The translations under genes and the position numbers were made by a program. From positions 1 to 64,000 of the forward strand of contig CAYSTA010000002.1 in assembly GCA_964433845.1 (NCBI GenBank): a stretch of 64,000 nt of DNA, in the 5' to 3' direction. Positions 43,852 through 51,308 of the stretch are shown piece by piece. Positions within the stretch are counted from its first letter, which is position 1. Every line of letters starts with the position of its first letter. The stretch comes from MAG-121220-bin8 sp964433845. Lineage in GTDB: Bacteria; Bacteroidota; Bacteroidia; Flavobacteriales; Flavobacteriaceae. The notes beneath the pieces are model-generated. The model saw only the letters and a program-made list of their open reading frames with translations, was not told where the DNA came from and did no database searches.

Positions 43852-45876
43852 TTAGAACTTATAATTTAATCCAAAGGAAATATTCCTTCCCATTTCATAT
43901 ATCTCCATATTTTTAAGTCTTGATAAATGATCATAATATTCTCTGTCAAATAAATTATTAACTGACCAACTCAAATTAATAGAATTAAAATCATGTGAAC
44001 CGGAAATATCCATAACAAAGTAAGAATTAGTTTTAGTTTCAAACTGACCTATATTTTGTTTTTTCCCTTTGGCAAGAGCACTTATTTCAAAAGAATTATT
44101 ATCAAATTCAAAATTAAATGAATGTTTTAAAGTTAGTGGAGGAATTAATGGCAAATATCCACCTTTATTAGCTTTTTCTCCACTCACGAAGGCTAATGAA
44201 GTTTTATGAGATAACCAATCCAGAGATGTTTTTTTGTTTAAAAAAATCTCTCCTCCAAATAAAGAGGCATCTTCTTGTAGGTAATTATAGACTTTAAAAT
44301 CACCTATTTTATTTCCAGTTGGATTTAAATAAATGTAATCACTTAATTTATTATAAAAAATATCCATTCCAAATGTAGAATTTGACGTAGATGTTTCAAT
44401 TGATAAATCTGTCTGAGAACTCTTTTCTACCTTTAAATTTTTATTTCCAATTTCATATTGAGCTGTTCCATGATGAACCCCTTCAGAAAATAATTCAGAA
44501 AGATTAGGTGCTCTATATCCCCTGGAAAAATTTATTCTCATAACACCTTTTTCTCCTAACTTTCTTTTAAAACCTAAGGAGGAAGTAAGGCTACTGAAAT
44601 TTTTATCAAAATCTGTTTTTTTAATAGTTCTATAATCAGCTCTTAAACCTATCATAATATCCAAGTTAGAGGTGTGTATATGGGTTAAACCATATACTCC
44701 AAAGTCATTTTTCTTAGCATCGGGAATTAACGCTTCTTCGCCAATATTTTTATTTTCTTGAAATAAAATATTTGATCCTAATACAAGTTCTGATTTATCT
44801 TTCTTTGGAAATAAATATTTCATATCAACCGTGGTTGTATTTAGATCAAAATCAATATGTGCCTCCCCTTCATGATCTTCATGTTCTTCTTCATCATGAT
44901 CCTCATCCTCATGTTCTTCTTCATGTTCTCCAAATTCTTTTCTATTATTAAGACTACGTCCTAAAATTATTTCAAACTCGGATTTGTTATCAAATAGAAA
45001 GGTGTTTTTCCATGTTACTATAGAGTTTGTTAAATCTTGATAGCTTTCTTCTTCATGTTCTTCATGATCTTCATCTTCATGATCTTCATCTTCATGATCT
45101 TCATCCTCATGTTCACTATGTGGAATTCCAACTTTAGTCTTTGAAAAATTAAATCTGAAATCAGAAATGAATTTCTCAGATTCATAACCTAATCCTAACT
45201 TTAAATCTTTATTTTCAAAGTAAGTACTTTCAACTTTTTCTTTGGGAGTTTCAAAATCTTTATTATCTACAACACTTCCTTGAATAAGGTAGCTAAGATT
45301 GTTTAAATTTCCTTTTACTCCTAAATTGTTAGTAAAACCTTTATAATTTGAATTATAGTGACTGCCAATTTCAACTTCAATGTCTTTATTGCTATAACTA
45401 TCTGGATTCACATAAAGTACTCCTCCCATTGCATCGCTACCATAAAGAACAGACATTGGTCCTTTGATTAATTCAACGGATTCAACTCCGAAACCAGAAA
45501 TATCCATTCCGTGTTCACCTCCCCATTGTTGATTTTCTTGTCTCATGTATTGGTTAAACACAACGACTCTATTAGAAGATAAGCCTCTAATAACTGGTTT
45601 TGAAATACCAGGACCTGTTGTAATTAAAGAAATACCTGGAATCTCAATAAGAGATTTTGAAAAGTTTTGTGATTTAATATAGTTTAAGTTTTTAATGTTT
45701 AGTTTATTTACTCTTAATACATTGTTTTTTAATGACTCTTTAAATGGAATAGAAACTACAACTTCTTCAAGATCAACAGAAATTATACTGTCATTTACTT
45801 GTGTATTTTGAGATAAAATTTTGTTTGTGCTAAAAAGCAATAATGCCATAAAGGCATATTTAAAAATGTTTTTCAT
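43852..45876 (-). CDS. TonB-dependent outer-membrane receptor with His/Asp/Glu-rich loops (metal type)
   Basis: This 674-residue receptor has a signal peptide (FMALLLFSTNKILS) and a TonB-box-like segment (DLEEVVVSIPF). The plug domain has VIRGLSSNRVVVFNQ and VELIKGPMSVLYGSDAMGGVLYV, and the barrel ends in FGLNYKF. Two segments, at about residues 252-278 and 314-340, are made almost only of His, Glu and Asp (HEDED units). Such loops are typical of zinc receptors (ZnuD-like) and suggest zinc or another transition metal as substrate. A small secreted protein with Cys and His clusters is encoded 41 bases upstream on the same strand. Metal identity is inferred; no Zur or Fur box was found. Confidence 0.88.
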   Translation of the reverse strand: MKNIFKYAFMALLLFSTNKILSQNTQVNDSIISVDLEEVVVSIPFKESLKNNVLRVNKLNIKNLNYIKSQNFSKSLIEIPGISLITTGPGISKPVIRGLSSNRVVVFNQYMRQENQQWGGEHGMDISGFGVESVELIKGPMSVLYGSDAMGGVLYVNPDSYSNKDIEVEIGSHYNSNYKGFTNNLGVKGNLNNLSYLIQGSVVDNKDFETPKEKVESTYFENKDLKLGLGYESEKFISDFRFNFSKTKVGIPHSEHEDEDHEDEDHEDEDHEEHEEESYQDLTNSIVTWKNTFLFDNKSEFEIILGRSLNNRKEFGEHEEEHEDEDHDEEEHEDHEGEAHIDFDLNTTTVDMKYLFPKKDKSELVLGSNILFQENKNIGEEALIPDAKKNDFGVYGLTHIHTSNLDIMIGLRADYRTIKKTDFDKNFSSLTSSLGFKRKLGEKGVMRINFSRGYRAPNLSELFSEGVHHGTAQYEIGNKNLKVEKSSQTDLSIETSTSNSTFGMDIFYNKLSDYIYLNPTGNKIGDFKVYNYLQEDASLFGGEIFLNKKTSLDWLSHKTSLAFVSGEKANKGGYLPLIPPLTLKHSFNFEFDNNSFEISALAKGKKQNIGQFETKTNSYFVMDISGSHDFNSINLSWSVNNLFDREYYDHLSRLKNMEIYEMGRNISFGLNYKF
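45064..45108 (-). repeat. 15-base tandem repeat in the metal-type receptor gene
   Basis: Three near-identical copies of ATGATCTTCATCTTC (plus-strand view) encode consecutive HEDED units of the first acidic/His-rich loop. Copy number can change by slippage without a frameshift, so loop length may vary among strains. Confidence 0.75.
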
Positions 45877-45917
45877 GTTTTTTATTTATTAATGATTGAT
45901 TTAATTGATAATAAGAA

Positions 45918-46223
45918 TTAGCAATTGGCTGGAGGACCTCTAGAATCAAAACCATTAATAAAATTAGAAGAGAATATTTCTCTAAGAAAAATTTTGTATT
46001 CAGCTATATTTAAAAAATTACTTTCTAAATTTTCAAATTCATTAGAAGAATAGTCAAAACTTTTTCTTAAATAATCACATGTTAAACAATCAATTTCGAG
46101 TTCATGAATATGAGTTTGTTGTTCATTGCAAACAATATGATCTTCATTAAGAAAATGATTTAAGCCAAATATGGAAGGAAGGCTTAAAATAACTATAAGT
46201 ACAAAACTTAATATTCTTTTCAC
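45918..46223 (-). CDS. Small secreted protein with Cys/His cluster and RGPP tail
   Basis: This 101-residue protein has a signal peptide (FVLIVILSLPSIFG) and then a cluster of possible metal ligands: NHFLNEDHIVCNEQQTHIHE and DCLTCDYL. It ends in SRGPPANC. I recall short Flavobacteriia proteins with an exported Cys/His region and a terminal LRGPP-like tail encoded beside TonB receptors, but no named family. It lies 23 bases after the riboswitch-controlled receptor and 41 bases before the metal-type receptor, so it is likely co-transcribed with one or both. A periplasmic or surface metal-handling role is an inference. Confidence 0.75.
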   Translation of the reverse strand: MKRILSFVLIVILSLPSIFGLNHFLNEDHIVCNEQQTHIHELEIDCLTCDYLRKSFDYSSNEFENLESNFLNIAEYKIFLREIFSSNFINGFDSRGPPANC

Positions 46224-46246
46224 ACCGCGAATTTAAAAAAATAAAT

Positions 46247-48409
46247 CTAAAATTTAAGAGTTAAACCAAAGAAAAAGTTTCTAGTTGCTTGAGGATAGTA
46301 ACCTGCTCCATCTAAAGTTTTTACTTGACCGGGAATAGACCATGTGTCATCGTAGGTATAATAATATCCATTTGAAACATATTCAATATCAAAAATATTA
46401 TTAACTAATCCTGAAATCAATATCTCTTTAAAAAATCGATTGGGATTTATTTGATAAGAAACACTAATATCATTTACAAAGTAACTGTCAAGTTTTGAAT
46501 TCATTGAATCAGTATTCCCCATATATTGCATTCCAACATATTTTGACAAAAGGCTTAATCTTAAATTATCTTTAGGTTTATATGTAACTGTATTTGAAGT
46601 AATAAATTCTGGTGAAAAAGAGATGTTAGTTTTACCAAAATCAATAATTTTTCCATCAAATGGCAGTAAAGTTTGTTTATTCTTATTGGAGCTAAGTGTT
46701 AGGTTAGAATTAATTGTAAAGAAATTCGACAAATTAACTTTACTGTCAACTTCTATTCCAATTCTATAACTTGACCCGCTATTAGTTCTTATTGGAGTGC
46801 CAACATCATCTAAGGCTCCTGTAAGTACTAATTGCTCATTATATAACATATAATAGGAATTTATATTAAATTTCAATCCATTTTTCATATATCTCCATCC
46901 CAATTCAAAATCATTTAACTGTTCTGGTTTTATATTTATATTACTTTCATAATCACTTCGACTTGGTTCTCTATTGGCTCTAGAATAAGATCCGTAAATA
47001 ATTGAATTTGAGTTTAACTTAAAGGACAAGCCAAATTTTGGATTAAAAAAACTGTAAGCCTCATCAAGAGTCATATTGACTAAATCAGATGTTAAACCTG
47101 TAGTTTTATAATCTACATTTCGAACTTGAAGATCTCCATAAAATTCTAATTTATTATTTAATAAATAAGATGCCTTTGCAAAAACACTAAAGTCTATTTT
47201 TTTACCATTACCATCGTAATATCTGTCTCTAATTGAATAGTTTTTTCCAAATTTTCGAGCCCATATAACTTCTCCAAAATGATCTCCACTATAATTACTA
47301 TAAGAACTTGAAAATGTCATATTAAGTTTATTGCTTTTATAATGAGCAGATGTGTTTAAAACATAGAAATCATTATCTAACCAACGTCTTCTTATTAAAT
47401 CCGTTGTTCCTAATTCTATTCCGTTTGTATCCACATCAGATTCCACAATTCCACCATAAGTTTTAACTGAATCATTTTCTCTAAACTGTTCAAAATATCC
47501 GCGACCATAAGTATAATTTAAGCCAATATTTGTTGACCACCTATCGTTTATTTTTTCATTCCAATGAAATTGATAATGATTTTGTTTGTAGTTGTCAATT
47601 TCATTTTCATAAGTATAAGGATTTTGACGTCTATTTTCCAAAATTTGCTCTTTAGTTACACCAAACCAAGATTGATAAGTTATCTCATGACCACCAAAAG
47701 TCAAAGCTTTTATAAAGGTATTACCATGGACATATGAGCCCTGAATAAAATATGACTTCAAATCAGAAAAAGCTCTTTCTATGTAACCATCAGAGTCAAT
47801 TTTAGATAATCTTCCCGATAGTTCAAAAGCATCGTTGATTTTTCCTGTGCTAAATTTAACCGTATGTTTAAAAGTATTATAACTGCCAACAGAATTTGAT
47901 ATTTCAGTATAAGCATTTTGAGAAACAGCATCAGTGAGTATATTAACACTAGCTCCAAAAGCACCTGAACCATTTGTAGAAGTTCCAACTCCTCTTTGAA
48001 CTTGTAAGCTTTCAATTGAAGAGGTGAAATCAGGTAAATTTACCCAATAAGTTCCATGAGATTCTGTATCATTAAAAGGTATCCCATTTATGGTAATATT
48101 TGTAGATTGTGGACTTACTCCCCTAATACGAATACCTGTATAGCCAACTCCATTACCAGCATCTGAAGTTGTAATAATGGATGGTAAAAAATTTAATAAA
48201 ATTGGCAAATCTTGTCCCAAGTTTCTTAAAGATAATTCAGCTTTTGAAATATTGGAGTGACTAATTGGTGCAGAATATTTAACTCTAATAGATTCCACCA
48301 CTACCTCATCCAAATCTTGTTTTGTTCCTTGTATAGTATCAATTACTTTTTTCTGAGAAAATAAATTCAGGGGTATTACTAATAATAAAAAGTATATATA
48401 TATTTTCAA
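46247..48409 (-). CDS. TonB-dependent outer-membrane receptor under TPP riboswitch control (probable thiamine receptor)
   Basis: This receptor of about 720 residues has a signal peptide (YIYFLLLVIPLNLFS), plug motifs (LPILLNFLPSIITTSDAGNG, TGIRIRGVSP, IESLQVQRGVGTSTNGSGAFGASV) and a barrel ending in FFFGLTLKF. A TPP riboswitch precedes it, so uptake of thiamine or its phosphates is the likely role. Receptors of this kind were named Omr1 in comparative studies of Bacteroidota TPP elements. I chose TTG 48409 (MKIYIYFLLLVIPL) because the in-frame TTG at 48454 falls at the edge of the riboswitch and would add residues before the signal peptide. The small RGPP-tail gene follows 23 bases downstream. 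Confidence 0.85.
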   Translation of the reverse strand: MKIYIYFLLLVIPLNLFSQKKVIDTIQGTKQDLDEVVVESIRVKYSAPISHSNISKAELSLRNLGQDLPILLNFLPSIITTSDAGNGVGYTGIRIRGVSPQSTNITINGIPFNDTESHGTYWVNLPDFTSSIESLQVQRGVGTSTNGSGAFGASVNILTDAVSQNAYTEISNSVGSYNTFKHTVKFSTGKINDAFELSGRLSKIDSDGYIERAFSDLKSYFIQGSYVHGNTFIKALTFGGHEITYQSWFGVTKEQILENRRQNPYTYENEIDNYKQNHYQFHWNEKINDRWSTNIGLNYTYGRGYFEQFRENDSVKTYGGIVESDVDTNGIELGTTDLIRRRWLDNDFYVLNTSAHYKSNKLNMTFSSSYSNYSGDHFGEVIWARKFGKNYSIRDRYYDGNGKKIDFSVFAKASYLLNNKLEFYGDLQVRNVDYKTTGLTSDLVNMTLDEAYSFFNPKFGLSFKLNSNSIIYGSYSRANREPSRSDYESNINIKPEQLNDFELGWRYMKNGLKFNINSYYMLYNEQLVLTGALDDVGTPIRTNSGSSYRIGIEVDSKVNLSNFFTINSNLTLSSNKNKQTLLPFDGKIIDFGKTNISFSPEFITSNTVTYKPKDNLRLSLLSKYVGMQYMGNTDSMNSKLDSYFVNDISVSYQINPNRFFKEILISGLVNNIFDIEYVSNGYYYTYDDTWSIPGQVKTLDGAGYYPQATRNFFFGLTLKF

Positions 48410-48451
48410 ATTAAAATTTCTTATGATATAGGATGTAATTAGGATAGACAA

Positions 48452-48522
48452 CAATTTCCCTTTCCAAAATTACTTGGCAGGTTCATTGGGTATAATCTCA
48501 GCCTTAGCACCCCATTTATTTG
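48452..48522 (-). promoter_or_regulatory. TPP (thiamine pyrophosphate) riboswitch
   Basis: On the minus strand the THI-box core is plain: GGGGTGC (48513-48507), GGCTGAGAT, ATACCC, GAACCTG, a CCAA...TTGG stem and finally AAAGGGA. GGG and CCC form P2, CCT and AGG form P4, and CCAA/TTGG form P5. No T-rich terminator follows before the receptor start, so control is probably at translation initiation: the fold ends about 45 bases before TTG 48409. Confidence 0.92.
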
Positions 48523-48526
48523 ATTT

Positions 48527-48534
48527 CAAATATA
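48527..48534 (-). promoter_or_regulatory. Predicted promoter -7 element for the riboswitch transcript
   Basis: On the minus strand TATATTTG matches TANNTTTG exactly. It lies between the nadR-like stop (48553) and the riboswitch, and would start transcription within a few bases of the first riboswitch base. The -33 region falls at the 3' end of the nadR-like gene and has no clear TTG. Confidence 0.5.
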
Positions 48535-48552
48535 ACAAAAAGTAAAAAATAT

Positions 48553-49119
48553 TTAGTTTCTAGATAATAATTTATTAATCTCAAATATTGCAATTTGCAT
48601 TCTTTTGTTGAGATTGCCAGAAACCAATATATATGGCCTATTATATTTTATAAGAGCGTCTTTAAAAGCTAAAAACATTTCTTCTCTATTATTAGGTCTA
48701 TCTCTTAAATCATCTTTAATCCAAGGAATATCTATATCAGTTAAAATATATAAATCATATTTATTTTCTAATGCATATTTTTCTAAAACAGGATGACAAA
48801 AATCATTGTAATATGTTTCAGAATAAACTTTAGTTTCAAGCAAATCTGTATCACAAAAAAGTATTTTATTTGCTTCTTTAGAAAATTCATTTTCTAATTT
48901 TATTTGCCCAATAGCAATTGGCAGCATATCCTTTAATTCACAAGTTTTATTTTCTTTATTCCATTTTTCCTGTAAATATTCTCTTGCAAATTCTTCAATC
49001 CAAATAGTATTGTAGTATTTAGCTAATTCACGAGATAGTGTAGTTTTTCCTGAAGACTCCGGACCATAAATAACTACTTTTAAGCAGTCTGTTTTGACTT
49101 GTTTAAGATTTTTTTCCAT
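48553..49119 (-). CDS. NadR-like ATPase/nucleoside kinase
   Basis: This 188-residue P-loop protein matches the ribosylnicotinamide-kinase part of NadR. The Walker A is GPESSGKTTLSREL, followed by WIEEFAREYLQE, FCDTDLLETKVYSE, and the lid segment DIPWIKDDLRDRPNNREEMF. It lacks the HTH and adenylyltransferase domains of enteric NadR. It overlaps the PnuC-type gene by 40 bases, and such kinases trap the vitamin imported by PnuC-family carriers through phosphorylation. Whether the substrate is nicotinamide riboside or thiamine is open, since a TPP riboswitch lies just downstream. Confidence 0.82.
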   Translation of the reverse strand: MEKNLKQVKTDCLKVVIYGPESSGKTTLSRELAKYYNTIWIEEFAREYLQEKWNKENKTCELKDMLPIAIGQIKLENEFSKEANKILFCDTDLLETKVYSETYYNDFCHPVLEKYALENKYDLYILTDIDIPWIKDDLRDRPNNREEMFLAFKDALIKYNRPYILVSGNLNKRMQIAIFEINKLLSRN

Positions 49120-49709
49120 GAATAATAACCTGCAATTGCTATAAAAGTAAAAATAAGATATTGTAAACTTGTAAATGTTAATCCCTTATAAAAATAAAGA
49201 GGAATTGATATTATATCTCCAATAATCCAAAAAATCCAGTTTTCTATTTTTCTTTTTGCCATTAACCACATTCCTACAAAGAAAATTGCTGTAGTAAGAT
49301 TATCTATATAAGCAGTAAAAGAATTCCATTTATCAAAATAAACATAAATTGAATAGACAAAAATTATTGAGAAAACAAAAATCAAAATTGAGGTTTTCTT
49401 TTCTTTATAATTTAAAGTTGATATGGGAGTTACTACATTGTTTTGTTTTCTTGTCCAAACATACCATCCATAAATACTAACTATAAAATAGTATGCATTA
49501 ATCATCATGTCACCCAATAAAACCCATTTGTAAAGAAGATAAACAAAAATTGAAGTAGAAATCATTCCAGTGGGGAAAACAAGAATATTATTATTTTTAG
49601 AAAACCATACACTTAATAGACCAAATGCGACTCCCGTAATTTCTAGAATAATATCTAAAGTTTCGTATTCAGAATATTGCTCAAATAAATAATTAAAAAT
49701 TTGCAACAT
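49080..49709 (-). CDS. PnuC/PnuT-family vitamin transporter
   Basis: This 209-residue membrane protein has about seven helices and the PnuC pattern: EITGVAFGLLSVWFSKNNNI, FPTGMISTSIFVYLLYKW, MMINAYYFIVSIYGWYVW and WIFWIIGDIISIPLYFYKG. PnuC members move nicotinamide riboside by facilitated diffusion, while PnuT members, known mainly from TPP-regulated loci in Bacteroidota, move thiamine. Position next to a TPP-controlled receptor favours thiamine; the overlapping NadR-like kinase favours nicotinamide riboside. It follows the phosphopantetheinyl transferase gene after 6 bases, in the same direction. Confidence 0.88.
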   Translation of the reverse strand: MLQIFNYLFEQYSEYETLDIILEITGVAFGLLSVWFSKNNNILVFPTGMISTSIFVYLLYKWVLLGDMMINAYYFIVSIYGWYVWTRKQNNVVTPISTLNYKEKKTSILIFVFSIIFVYSIYVYFDKWNSFTAYIDNLTTAIFFVGMWLMAKRKIENWIFWIIGDIISIPLYFYKGLTFTSLQYLIFTFIAIAGYYSWKKILNKSKQTA

Positions 49710-49715
49710 AATAAG

Positions 49716-50348
49716 TTATAGTGATTTATTTTTTATATAATTTGCTACAGAACAAATGTATTGTGAAAAATTAATTATATCTACATTATAATTTTCAATT
49801 ATTTCATTTTTATTAATTTTTACATGGGCCTTATTAAATTCATTATTAATGTTTTTAATCAGAATATTTTTTTTAAAATCAATGCCTTGATAACCAAATG
49901 CTTTATAAACCGCTTCTTTAATAGTCCAAACTTTTGTTAAATTTTCAATATTAATTTCCTTTATCAGATCTTTTTCAATTTGAGAAATAAATTTTTTTGA
50001 TATATCAATAATCTTTGGTCTAAATTTTTCAATATCTAAACCTACCTTACTATTACTAATAGCTAACCCACTATAATCAAATGAATGGGAAATGGAAATA
50101 AATTTATTATTTGAAAGCTTAGGTTTACCATTAGAATCATAAAAAAGTTCTTGATCAATTTTAGAATTTTTTAGAAGGTGATGAATACTTAAGAATTGTT
50201 TTCTTTGGCTTGTCGACTTTAATTTGCTAAGTCTAGATTTAAAAAAATCTGATAGATTTAATTCTTTATTTAATTCTTTTTCACTTTCGTCAATTCTCCA
50301 AAGTAATAAATTACTTGAATTTACATTTAATGTATTGACTAATGGCAT
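49716..50348 (-). CDS. 4'-phosphopantetheinyl transferase (Sfp type)
   Basis: This 210-residue enzyme moves the 4'-phosphopantetheine arm from CoA to carrier proteins. Its motifs are DSNGKPKL, FISISHSFDYSGLAIS, KVGLDIEKF and VWTIKEAVYKAFG, in the Sfp order. The protein is slightly shorter than Sfp (about 225) and likely serves the acyl carrier protein, possibly others. It sits 54 bases downstream of rpmA and 6 bases upstream of the PnuC-type gene, so it probably shares a transcript with the latter. Confidence 0.92.
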   Translation of the reverse strand: MPLVNTLNVNSSNLLLWRIDESEKELNKELNLSDFFKSRLSKLKSTSQRKQFLSIHHLLKNSKIDQELFYDSNGKPKLSNNKFISISHSFDYSGLAISNSKVGLDIEKFRPKIIDISKKFISQIEKDLIKEINIENLTKVWTIKEAVYKAFGYQGIDFKKNILIKNINNEFNKAHVKINKNEIIENYNVDIINFSQYICSVANYIKNKSL

Positions 50349-50401
50349 AGTTCAATATATTAAACTATTGTGATATTTAACAATAAAAAAAATTGATTTA
50401 T

Positions 50402-50662
50402 TTATGCTTCGAAGGGGATTATAGAAACATAAGATTTATTATCCTTTTTCTTTGTAAACTTTACTGTTCCATCAACTCTAGCATGTAAAGTATGATCTTT
50501 ACTAACATAAACATTTTCACCTGGTTTATGTGCAGTTCCTCTTTGTCTAACTATGATATTTCCAGCAATTGCTGATTGACCACCAAAAATTTTTACGCCA
50601 AGTCTTTTCGATTCTGATTCTCTACCGTTTTTCGAACTACCAACACCTTTTTTATGAGCCAT
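50402..50662 (-). CDS. rpmA: 50S ribosomal protein L27
   Basis: bL27 lies near the peptidyl-transferase centre. The 86-residue protein starts MAHKKGVGSSKNGRESESKR, without the cleavable N-terminal extension of Firmicutes, and carries FGGQSAIAGNIIVRQRGT and HTLHARVDGTVKF. It follows rplU by 15 bases as in most bacteria. Confidence 0.98.
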   Translation of the reverse strand: MAHKKGVGSSKNGRESESKRLGVKIFGGQSAIAGNIIVRQRGTAHKPGENVYVSKDHTLHARVDGTVKFTKKKDNKSYVSIIPFEA

Positions 50663-50677
50663 GATATAAAAATTTAA

Positions 50678-51133
50678 TTAAGATTTTTTAATTTTTTTCT
50701 TAGCAGCTGGTTTCTTGGCAGCTGGTTTCTTGGCAGCTGGTTTCTTGGCAGCTGGTTTTTTCTCTTTAACAGGTTTAGACTCCTTAGCTTCTACTTTAAC
50801 TTCTGATTTAGGTTTTGCTTCTTTTTCAAGAATTTTTTCAACCATAATTTGAGTTAAAGACTGACGATGTCCATTTTTGACTTTATATCCTTTTCTTCTT
50901 TTCTTCTTAAAGACTATAACTTTATCATCTTTCAAATGCTTTAAAATTTTTGCTTCTACAGCAGCACCCTTAATAGAAGGATTACCTAAAAGAATTTTAC
51001 CAGCATTATCAAGCATTAGAATATTATCAAAAGTAATTTTAGAACCTTCTTTGCCTTCAAGTCTATTTACATATACTTTTTGATCTTTTTCAACTTTAAT
51101 CTGTTTACCACCTATTTCTACTATCGCATACAT
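50678..51133 (-). CDS. rplU: 50S ribosomal protein L21 with a repetitive Lys/Ala/Pro tail
   Basis: bL21 binds 23S rRNA on the solvent side. The first 105 residues are the ordinary domain (MYAIVEIGGKQIKVEKDQKVYVN, KDDKVIVFKKKRRKGYKVKNGHRQSLTQIMVEKI). After that the protein continues for about 45 residues with an acidic/basic linker and four KPAAK units, reaching 151 residues against the usual 100-105. The tail resembles histone H1-type tails. It precedes rpmA. A good promoter lies just upstream. Confidence 0.96.
   Translation of the reverse strand: MYAIVEIGGKQIKVEKDQKVYVNRLEGKEGSKITFDNILMLDNAGKILLGNPSIKGAAVEAKILKHLKDDKVIVFKKKRRKGYKVKNGHRQSLTQIMVEKILEKEAKPKSEVKVEAKESKPVKEKKPAAKKPAAKKPAAKKPAAKKKIKKS
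50703..50762 (-). repeat. 15-base tandem repeat in the rplU tail
   Basis: Four head-to-tail copies of GGCAGCTGGTTTCTT (plus-strand view, first and last with small changes) encode the KPAAK units of L21. The near identity of the copies at DNA level points to recent expansion or conversion. Confidence 0.85.
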
Positions 51134-51156
51134 ATTTTTCTAATCAAAAACGTGTG

Positions 51157-51187
51157 CAAATATACAAGGATTGAACACATATCACAA
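51157..51187 (-). promoter_or_regulatory. Predicted rplU-rpmA promoter
   Basis: On the minus strand TTG at 51187-51185 and TATATTTG at 51164-51157, with a 20-base gap, match the Bacteroidota consensus. The leader to the ATG at 51133 would be about 17 bases. Confidence 0.65.
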
Positions 51188-51282
51188 TAATTTTATTAAT
51201 TAATAGTAATCGTATTAATTTATTATGATAGGTTAATTAATATATAGAATGAGAATAGAACAACCAAATGAAATATTATTTA

Positions 51283-51290
51283 TAGATTTG
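51283..51290 (+). promoter_or_regulatory. Predicted promoter -7 element for the M16 pair
   Basis: TAGATTTG matches TANNTTTG exactly, 18 bases before the ATG of the first M16 gene at 51309. No convincing -33 TTG is seen. Confidence 0.4.
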
Positions 51291-51308
51291 TTTTTCTAAA
51301 TTTTAGTT

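Noticed and set aside
48410..48454. Extending the riboswitch-controlled receptor to TTG 48454
   Set aside because: That start lies at the edge of the TPP aptamer and adds residues ahead of a normal signal peptide that begins at TTG 48409.
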